This document shows, in pieces, positions 5,959 through 11,898 of a stretch of DNA of 11,898 nucleotides. Made by a program: the position numbers and the translations under genes. The DNA is from Deltaproteobacteria bacterium. Lineage in GTDB: Bacteria > Desulfobacterota > DSM-4660 > Desulfatiglandales > Desulfatiglandaceae. Location: the NCBI GenBank assembly GCA_021159525.1, contig JAGHEC010000275.1, forward strand, positions 1-11,898. The letters run 5' to 3'. Under the pieces are notes generated by a model that worked only from the letters and a program-made list of their open reading frames with translations, was not told the origin of the DNA and searched no databases. Position 1 is the stretch's first letter; each line of letters opens with the position of its first letter.

Positions 5959-8900
5959 ATGGCCCATCTTGAGGATCTTAAAGAAGGAGCGTCGATCAAA
6001 GGCATCCGGCCGGATGGCCCGGTGACTATCATCAACGTCAAATGGCACGGCGACTCTGTTGTGGAGCTCACCTACAAGGACTCATCCGGTCGTCCGGGCA
6101 ACGAACTCTTGTTCCGGGACAGAGAGCCCATCATTGAAGTGATCGAACCCGCGCAATCCTGGAGCTTCGATGCCGATGCAGGTATACTTCGATTGGTTTC
6201 TGAAGCGTACCGAATACGGATGGCTTATCTCTTTGATCCCCTGCTCGCAGTCCATACCTCGTTGATCGATCCCTTACCCCATCAGATTACCGCAGTCTAC
6301 GAAGAAATGATCCCCCGGCAGCCTCTCCGCTACCTCCTCGCTGATGATCCTGGAGCAGGCAAAACCATCATGGCAGGCCTCCTCATCAAAGAATTGATGG
6401 TCCGGGGTGACCTGGATCGCTGTATGATCGTGTGCCCTGGAAACCTCGTGGACCAGTGGCAGGATGAGCTGTACCGTCGGCTTCACCTCCCCTTCGAGAT
6501 CCTGACCAATGATCGTCTCGAGGCTGCCCGCACAGGGAACGCATTCCAGGAGATCCCTCTTCTCATTGCCAGGCTTGACAAACTGAGCCGCAACGAGGAT
6601 GTGCAGATCAAGCTCAAGCAGACCGACTGGGATCTCATCATATGTGATGAGGCTCACAAGATGTCGGCCTCCTTCTTCAGTGGAGAAATCAAGGAGACCA
6701 AACGTCGTAAATTGGGAAGACTCCTCTCGGAACTGACCCGCCATTTCCTCCTTATGACCGCAACACCCCACAACGGAAAAGAAGAAGACTTCCAACTTTT
6801 CATGGCCCTTCTGGATGGTGATCGTTTTGAAGGCCGTTTTCGGGACGGCGTCCACATGACCGAGGTCTCAGACCTGATGCGACGAATGGTCAAGGAGGAA
6901 CTGGTCAAATTTGACGGGACACCCCTTTTCCCGGAGAGGCTGGCTTACACGGTGACCTATAGGCTATCCGACAAGGAAGCCATTCTATACGAGCAAGTGA
7001 CGAACTATGTCCGGGAGGAATTCAACAGGGCTGACGCCCTTGAAAGCGAGGGCCGCAAGGGTACGGTAGGTTTTGCCCTGACCATCCTGCAACGCCGGCT
7101 TGCATCATCCCCTGAGGCCATCTACCAATCATTAAGGCGTAGAAGAGAAAGGCTGGAGAGTCGCCTCCGGGAGGAGGAATTGCTCAAGCGAGGTGCGGAA
7201 TCCCGCGAGAAGATTGAGAAAAAGGTGCTAATTATAACTGAAGAGGATATCGAGGACCTGGAGGATGCAACTGATGCCGAGGTCGAAGAGACAGAAGAGC
7301 AGATTGTGGACCTGTCCACAGCAGCCCAGACCATTGCAGAACTCCAGGCAGAGATCTCCACCCTGAAAAAGCTGGAAGCGTTTGCCTTGGAAGTCCGTCG
7401 CAGCGGTCAGGACAAAAAATGGGAAGAACTCTCAAAGCTCCTCCAGGAAAACTGCAAGATGTTTGACGCCGAAGGGACAAGGCACAAGCTGGTCATCTTT
7501 ACCGAACACCGGGATACCCTGAGTTATCTGACCGATCGGATCAGAACCCTTATGGGACGACCTGACACGGTCATCAATATTCATGGCAGCATGGGTCGGG
7601 AGGATCGGAAGAAGGCCGAAGAGTCATTCAAGCAGGACAAAAACGTTCAGATCCTGGTTGCCACTGACGCAGCCGGGGAAGGCATTAATCTCCAGCGTGC
7701 GCACCTGATGGTCAACTACGACCTCCCCTGGAATCCCAACCGCATCGAGCAGCGTTTCGGACGTATCCATCGTATCGGCCAGACCGAGGTGTGTCATCTC
7801 TGGAACATGGTGGCTGAAGAGACCCGGGAGGGAGATATATATCTCACCCTTCGCAGGAAGCTGGAGGCTGAAAGGGAGGCCTTGGGTGGATCGGTGTTTG
7901 ACGTATTGGGTAAAGCCCTTGGCAGTGCGGAGCTCAGAAGACTCCTCATCGAGGCGATCCGCTATGGCGATCGGCCCGAGGTACGGGCCCGCCTCACCCA
8001 GCACGTGGAACAGGCTCTGGACACGGAGTGCCTGAAAGGGCTTATAGAAGAAAAGGGCCTGGTCCGCGACTCCATGGACTCCTCCCGCATTCGCAAGATC
8101 CGTGAGGATATGGAGCGTGCCGAAGCACGTCGCCTCCAGCCCCACTTCATTGCATCCTTTTTCCTTGAGGCCTTCAAGTTGTTAGGTGGGAGCGCTCAGG
8201 AACGTGAGCCTAAACGGTATGAAATCAAGCACGTTCCTGCCGTCATCCGCAACCGGGACCGGTTGATCGGATTAGGTGAGCCGGTTCTCACGCGCTACGA
8301 AAGGATCTGCTTTGAAAAGGATCTGATCAGTATCCCTGGAAAACCGCTGGCTACCTTCGTCTGCCCCGGTCCCCCCCTCCTTGATGCAACAACAGACATT
8401 ATCCTTGAACGCTACCGGAATCTTTTGAGACAGAGCGCTGTTTTTCTGAATGAATCAGATCCGGCTTTGACGGAAGAGGAACGTTCCCTGATTACGCCAT
8501 CGCTCAAACAGAAATGGCTCCACAATGATCTGGAATCTCGTGCAACCGGTTATGCGATCACCCATCTTGTGCCCAGACATTTCAAAGAAGTGAAGGATCG
8601 CAAGGGGGAGTTGATAACAAAAGCCATTGCCGCGGTTAAGGAAAGGCTGACCAAAGAGATTGCGTACTGGGATCACCGTGCAGAGGAGCTGAAGGCACAG
8701 GAACTGGCCGGCAAGATCAATGCGAGGATCAACTCAGCCAAAGCAAGGGCTCGTGCTGATGAACTCCAGGCCCGCTTGCAGAACCGCCTGGAAGAACTGG
8801 AAAAGGAAAAACAACTCTCCCCCCTGCCTCCAGTGGTCATGGGTGGCGCCCTAATTGTTCCTGGGGGACTGCTTGCGCGTCTCAGAGGAAAAAGGGATGA

Positions 8901-9369
8901 TGTCCCCGATCTCTTTGCCAGGGAAACAAAAAGGATTGAACAGATGGCCATGCAGGCTGTCATGGACGTGGAAAGGTCTGTGAGCTACATCCCAAGGGAT
9001 GTGAGCCGGGATAATTGTGGATACGACATCGAATCTGCCATTCCGGCATCCGGAAAGCTCCGCTTCATTGAGGTAAAGGGCAGGCTTCGGGGTGCAAAGA
9101 CAGTCACGGTGACGAAGAACGAAATCCTGACCGCTCTGAACAAACCGGACGATTTCATCCTGGCCATAGTCCTGGTGCCTCCCTCTGATAAGAGTCCAAG
9201 CGCTGATCCGTGGCAAATAGGAGACCCGGCGGGAAAATACGGTACAACCCGGGATGGTTGCCGGGTTTATTACGTGCGCAGGCCATTCACCAAAGAACCG
9301 GATTTCGGTGTAACCAGCGTGAATTACAACTTGGCAGATCTTATTGGGCGCGTGGAGGTGCCAAGATGA
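5959..9369 (+). CDS. SNF2/RapA-type helicase with C-terminal DUF3883 domain (DISARM DrmD-like)
   Basis: A 1136-aa SF2 ATPase of the kind found in DISARM (DrmD) and related anti-phage islands. Seen are Walker A DDPGAGKT (K135), the DEAH box D230-E-A-H233, motif III TATPH (267-271), motif V ATDAAGEGINLQ (568-579) and motif VI QRFGRIHRIGQ (598-608). Between the lobes (about 380-490) is an acidic, coiled-coil-like insertion, and a second helical coiled-coil-like stretch spans about 880-960. The C-terminus has GYDIES (1021-1026) and FIEVKG (E1038, K1040) followed by VTKNE, the DUF3883 pattern, which resembles a PD-(D/E)XK nuclease core; cleavage activity is inferred. I chose ATG 5959 (AAAGG just upstream); an in-frame TTG at 5944 would add five residues. 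The stop overlaps the next start as ATGA. The likely job is DNA translocation on foreign DNA, together with the methyltransferase downstream. Confidence 0.93.
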   Translation: MAHLEDLKEGASIKGIRPDGPVTIINVKWHGDSVVELTYKDSSGRPGNELLFRDREPIIEVIEPAQSWSFDADAGILRLVSEAYRIRMAYLFDPLLAVHTSLIDPLPHQITAVYEEMIPRQPLRYLLADDPGAGKTIMAGLLIKELMVRGDLDRCMIVCPGNLVDQWQDELYRRLHLPFEILTNDRLEAARTGNAFQEIPLLIARLDKLSRNEDVQIKLKQTDWDLIICDEAHKMSASFFSGEIKETKRRKLGRLLSELTRHFLLMTATPHNGKEEDFQLFMALLDGDRFEGRFRDGVHMTEVSDLMRRMVKEELVKFDGTPLFPERLAYTVTYRLSDKEAILYEQVTNYVREEFNRADALESEGRKGTVGFALTILQRRLASSPEAIYQSLRRRRERLESRLREEELLKRGAESREKIEKKVLIITEEDIEDLEDATDAEVEETEEQIVDLSTAAQTIAELQAEISTLKKLEAFALEVRRSGQDKKWEELSKLLQENCKMFDAEGTRHKLVIFTEHRDTLSYLTDRIRTLMGRPDTVINIHGSMGREDRKKAEESFKQDKNVQILVATDAAGEGINLQRAHLMVNYDLPWNPNRIEQRFGRIHRIGQTEVCHLWNMVAEETREGDIYLTLRRKLEAEREALGGSVFDVLGKALGSAELRRLLIEAIRYGDRPEVRARLTQHVEQALDTECLKGLIEEKGLVRDSMDSSRIRKIREDMERAEARRLQPHFIASFFLEAFKLLGGSAQEREPKRYEIKHVPAVIRNRDRLIGLGEPVLTRYERICFEKDLISIPGKPLATFVCPGPPLLDATTDIILERYRNLLRQSAVFLNESDPALTEEERSLITPSLKQKWLHNDLESRATGYAITHLVPRHFKEVKDRKGELITKAIAAVKERLTKEIAYWDHRAEELKAQELAGKINARINSAKARARADELQARLQNRLEELEKEKQLSPLPPVVMGGALIVPGGLLARLRGKRDDVPDLFARETKRIEQMAMQAVMDVERSVSYIPRDVSRDNCGYDIESAIPASGKLRFIEVKGRLRGAKTVTVTKNEILTALNKPDDFILAIVLVPPSDKSPSADPWQIGDPAGKYGTTRDGCRVYYVRRPFTKEPDFGVTSVNYNLADLIGRVEVPR

Positions 9370-10904
9370 CCGCGGAACTTTCCATTTTCGTCAGCTCTGT
9401 GCAGAAGGAGCTTGAGGACGAGCGGGTCATCGTCCAGAACCTGCTGAACACCGACCCATTCCTCTCAGCGCATTGTGCCCCGGTGCTTTATGAGTTCGAG
9501 CCAGCTTCATCGGACAAGGCCACTGAGGGATGCCTCAAGGCACTCGACAGATCCCAGGTGTATCTATTGATTGTTGGACTTGAATACGGTACCCGAATCG
9601 GAGACCTTTCGATCAGTCACACTGAGTATCGCCGCGCCAAAGAGAGGAAACTGCCCATTTTGGCATTCATCAAAGGTGAACGGGAGTCGAAGCGCGAAGA
9701 AGGGACAGAGGCGTTTCTAAGAGAGATCGAAGTTGATGGCTTCAAGTACAAGCGCTTCGGCAACGTCATAGAGCTCCAAAAAGAAGTTCGGGCTGCTTTG
9801 GTGAGACTTCTTGCCGACCGGTTTGGCATTGTTCCATCCAGTGATGAAAACAAGATCGCCCAGCAGACCATCGAGGCCACATCCGCTTTTGAATCCATGT
9901 TGGTCGACCGGATTCGATGGGAGGACCTTGATCATAAAGTGGCGCGCCGCCTGCTTTCTGGGGCAGAGAGCAGAAGCCCGGAGGATTTCTCCGCACCTGA
10001 GCTCCTCGCGGGCGTTTCCTTGCGCGGCCTCCTCTGGAGAGAACCGGACCTCGGCGAATACTTTGCCACCGCCGCTGGTATCGTCCTTCTGGCCAAAGAC
10101 CCTTCGGCCGTCTTCCCCCAGTGCCGCATCCTCGCCGATGCTTACCGTAGTACTGAGCCCGACGGCGAACCGCGCGACCACGAGGACATTCGGGGGCCAA
10201 TGCCCATCGTAATCGATCGGGCCATCGCCTTCATCGATCGTAATACCCGGCATCCCATGAAAGTGATCGGCCTGAACCGAGTGCGGATCGACGAGTACCC
10301 CGTAGAGGCACTTCGGGAGGCACTGGTAAACGCCGTGGCGCACCGGCAATACGAGGATGCGGGGCGCAAGATCATGCTCGAAGTCTTCTCCGACCGGGTC
10401 GTGGTTTCAAGTCCGGGTTTGCCTCCTGCCCCCATTACCCTTGCCAGCCTTCGCAAGGGAAAGTATCGTCCCTGTTCGCGCAATCCTGTTTTGGCCCAAT
10501 GTCTTTCCTACTTTCACCGGATCGAGGAACGTGGCAGCGGCTTCCGCAGGATGCGCGACCAGATGCTCGACCATGGGCTTGATCAGCCGCTGCTGGGCAC
10601 CGACATGGGTTATTTCCAGGTCACATTTCCAGGGCCGGGGGATGACATCTCGCGCTTGCGGGTGCCTGAAGACCGGCTCCTGGTGACACCTGCTGTGGAG
10701 GCCAAGTTGAACAAACGGCAGAGAGAGATTCTGGCTCACATCCTTTCTGAAGGTGCCGTTACTAATCGATGGTGCCGAGCCCGCTTCAATGTGGTCTACA
10801 ACACCGCGTACCGAGACCTCCAAGGTTTGGTGGGCCTGGGTTTGATTGAGCCGGTTGGCAGCGGTCGTAGCGCTAAATATGTTCCCAAAGGTGACCATGT
10901 ATAA
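9366..10904 (+). CDS. DUF4062-GHKL ATPase-winged-helix protein (COG2865-like) of a defence operon
   Basis: A 512-aa protein with three parts. Residues 4-105 (LSIFVSSVQKELEDER; LLIVGLEYG; SHTEYRRAKERKLPILAFI) match DUF4062, a TIR-like fold often found at the N-terminus of defence and signalling proteins. Residues about 230-425 match the ATPase half of COG2865 (HATPase_c_4): ATAAGIVLLAKDP, the N-box EALREALVNAVAHR region with E318 and N322, the DRVVVSSPG box (343-351) and the IEERGSGFRRM box (386-396). Residues about 445-505 form a winged-helix-like end. The usual AlbA_2 (Schlafen-like) domain of COG2865 proteins is not visible; DUF4062 takes its place. The start is ATG 9366, preceded by GGAGGTG and overlapping the helicase stop (ATGA). 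The frame is open further upstream to 9210, but that part is an overlap with the helicase. A sensor or regulator role is likely; an effector role is possible. Confidence 0.9.
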   Translation: MTAELSIFVSSVQKELEDERVIVQNLLNTDPFLSAHCAPVLYEFEPASSDKATEGCLKALDRSQVYLLIVGLEYGTRIGDLSISHTEYRRAKERKLPILAFIKGERESKREEGTEAFLREIEVDGFKYKRFGNVIELQKEVRAALVRLLADRFGIVPSSDENKIAQQTIEATSAFESMLVDRIRWEDLDHKVARRLLSGAESRSPEDFSAPELLAGVSLRGLLWREPDLGEYFATAAGIVLLAKDPSAVFPQCRILADAYRSTEPDGEPRDHEDIRGPMPIVIDRAIAFIDRNTRHPMKVIGLNRVRIDEYPVEALREALVNAVAHRQYEDAGRKIMLEVFSDRVVVSSPGLPPAPITLASLRKGKYRPCSRNPVLAQCLSYFHRIEERGSGFRRMRDQMLDHGLDQPLLGTDMGYFQVTFPGPGDDISRLRVPEDRLLVTPAVEAKLNKRQREILAHILSEGAVTNRWCRARFNVVYNTAYRDLQGLVGLGLIEPVGSGRSAKYVPKGDHV

Positions 10905-10944
10905 TCCATCGATAATCCATCGACGATTTCGCTTAATCCATCGA
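10902..10944. repeat. Three perfect copies of an 11-bp repeat (TAATCCATCGA)
   Basis: TAATCCATCGA occurs at 10902-10912, 10913-10923 and 10934-10944. The starts are 11 and 21 bases apart, one and two turns of B-DNA, so all copies face the same side. The first includes the stop codon of the upstream gene. This resembles a binding-site array for a regulator in the 133-bp spacer before the methyltransferase. Confidence 0.75.
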
Positions 10945-10970
10945 TCCAGAAACAGCTTGGGGGTGAAAAA

Positions 10971-11027
10971 ATGGCAATGTGCGCTTTAATTGTGCGCAAT
11001 TCGAGCGCAATAAATAAAAGAACCTAA
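10971..11027 (+). other. Possible 18-codon ORF before the methyltransferase
   Basis: An ATG with GGGGGTG 5 bases upstream opens the frame MAMCALIVRNSSAINKRT, which stops at TAA, 10 bases before the methyltransferase start. It spans the TGTGCGC and GCGCAAT repeats. It may be a leader peptide coupling translation to the methyltransferase, or chance. No similarity is recognised. Confidence 0.3.
10979..11011. promoter_or_regulatory. TGTGCGC / GCGCAAT repeats before the methyltransferase
   Basis: Within about 33 bases TGTGCGC occurs twice (13 bases apart) and GCGCAAT twice (11 bases apart), the last two framing an imperfect inverted repeat ATTG-GCGC..GCGCAAT. They are followed by an AT-rich run and then the methyltransferase ribosome site. 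I read this as a probable operator and promoter area, but I could not place a convincing -35/-10 pair. Confidence 0.4.
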
Positions 11028-11037
11028 TAGGGGAAAC

Positions 11038-11898
11038 ATGAGCAATCCCACTTACCGAAAAAAATTGATTGAAGTCGCCCTTCCGCTTGATGCGATAAAT
11101 CGAGAGTCTGCAAGGGAGAAATCCATACGGCACGGACACCCGAGCACGTTACATTTGTGGTGGGCGAGACGCCCATTGGCTGCATGCAGGGCAGTTCTAT
11201 TCGCTCAATTGGTGGATGACCCTTCGGCCCATCCTGACAAATTCTCCACAGAGGAAGATCAAAAGAAAGAACGGGACCGGCTTTTCAGGATAATCGAAGA
11301 GATGGTCCGGTGGGAGAACATCAATAATCAACGTGTTCTTCAAGCAGCCAGAGAAGAGATTTTGAAATCCACGAGAGGAAATCCCCCTCCCGTTCTTGAT
11401 CCATTTTGCGGGGGCGGCTCCATTCCCCTTGAGGCCCAGCGACTGGGACTCAAGGCCTATGCAAGCGACCTTAATCCCGTAGCCGTTCTCATAACAAAGG
11501 CCCTTATTGAGATCCCCCCGAAGTTTGCCGGCATGCCGCCGGTACACCCCGGGGCGCAGACATCTTCTCACTGGCACGGGGCAAAGGGCTTGGCCGAGGA
11601 TGTACGCTATTACGGCCAGTGGATGCGGGATGAGGCAGAAAAGCGGATAGGGCATCTTTATCCCAAAGTCAAACTTCCAAAGGAATATGGAGGTGGCGAG
11701 GCGACCGTAATCGCCTGGCTATGGGCCAGGACGGTCAAATGCCCCAATCCTGCCTGCGGGGCGCAGATGCCACTAGTGCGCTCCTTCTGGCTGTCAAAAA
11801 AAAAGGGCAAGCAGGCATGGGTGGAACCGGTGGTAAATGGGAACCAGTATCATTTTGAGGTTCGGGCAGGCAAGGGCCAGCCGCGCCAAGGAACAGTA
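11038..11898 (+). CDS. DUF1156-type DNA methyltransferase, N-terminal part (runs off the window)
   Basis: The frame is open from ATG 11038 (AGGGG ribosome site 4 bases upstream) to the last base: 287 codons with no stop. The first 65 residues (RKKLIEVALPLDAINRESAR; HPSTLHLWWARRPLAACRAV) match DUF1156 at the start of COG1743-type adenine-specific DNA methyltransferases. The SAM-binding motif is VLDPFCGGGSIPLEAQRLG (119-137) with the acidic partner ASDLNP (142-147). A cysteine motif CPNPACG (235-241) suggests a zinc knuckle in the target-recognition part. The catalytic (N/D)PPY motif must lie beyond the window. In defence islands such enzymes mark host DNA and are usually followed by a DUF499 ATPase or other partner, which would need the adjoining sequence to confirm. 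Confidence 0.92.
   Translation, partial: MSNPTYRKKLIEVALPLDAINRESAREKSIRHGHPSTLHLWWARRPLAACRAVLFAQLVDDPSAHPDKFSTEEDQKKERDRLFRIIEEMVRWENINNQRVLQAAREEILKSTRGNPPPVLDPFCGGGSIPLEAQRLGLKAYASDLNPVAVLITKALIEIPPKFAGMPPVHPGAQTSSHWHGAKGLAEDVRYYGQWMRDEAEKRIGHLYPKVKLPKEYGGGEATVIAWLWARTVKCPNPACGAQMPLVRSFWLSKKKGKQAWVEPVVNGNQYHFEVRAGKGQPRQGTV

Noticed and set aside
9210..9365. A longer start for the DUF4062 protein inside the helicase gene.
   Set aside because: The extra 52 residues overlap the helicase in another frame and have no domain match, whereas ATG 9366 has a strong ribosome site and begins directly before DUF4062.

Overview
The window reads as bacterial chromosome, most likely from a Desulfobacterota/Deltaproteobacteria-type organism. 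This is inferred from the gene content (SelA, GmhA, a CbiR-like TIM-barrel protein, a short FmdB-type zinc-ribbon gene and IspF close together) and from protein style; no rRNA or marker gene is present to prove it. There is a clear division at about 5.4-5.9 kb. To the left, all genes lie on the minus strand and look like core metabolism. To the right, all genes lie on the plus strand and look like a mobile anti-phage/restriction-type island.

Left part (about 1-5440, minus strand, read right to left): a CbiR-like AP-endonuclease-2-fold protein; then a sigma70-like promoter (4517-4545) driving selA (selenocysteine-tRNA synthase), gmhA (sedoheptulose-7-phosphate isomerase, one base after the selA stop), a conserved protein that loosely resembles deoxyhypusine synthase, and a 31-codon FmdB-like stub lacking the second half of its zinc ribbon. 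ispF (isoprenoid MEP pathway) follows beyond a repeat element.

Three copies of one non-coding, MITE-like element occur at 1-236 (cut by the window edge), 936-1176 (internally deleted) and 5517-5860 (full length, 344 bp). All lie in the same orientation. They have about 23-bp imperfect terminal inverted repeats and two further nested inverted pairs, so the whole element could fold into a long hairpin. The full-length copy sits exactly at the junction between the metabolic genes and the defence-like genes.

Right part (5861-11898, plus strand): a 1136-aa SNF2/RapA-type helicase with a C-terminal DUF3883 (PD-(D/E)XK-like) domain; a 512-aa protein coupled to it by an ATGA overlap that joins an N-terminal DUF4062 (TIR-like) domain to a COG2865-type GHKL ATPase and a winged helix; then the first 287 codons of a DUF1156-type DNA methyltransferase that runs off the window. 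Helicase plus nuclease-like domain plus methyltransferase resembles a DISARM-like or DUF1156/DUF499-associated defence system, with the DUF4062-GHKL protein as the least usual component. The 133-bp spacer before the methyltransferase carries three perfect 11-bp repeats in helical phase, plus GCGCAAT/TGTGCGC repeats, and looks like a control region. Short leader-like ORFs with good Shine-Dalgarno sequences precede both the helicase and the methyltransferase.
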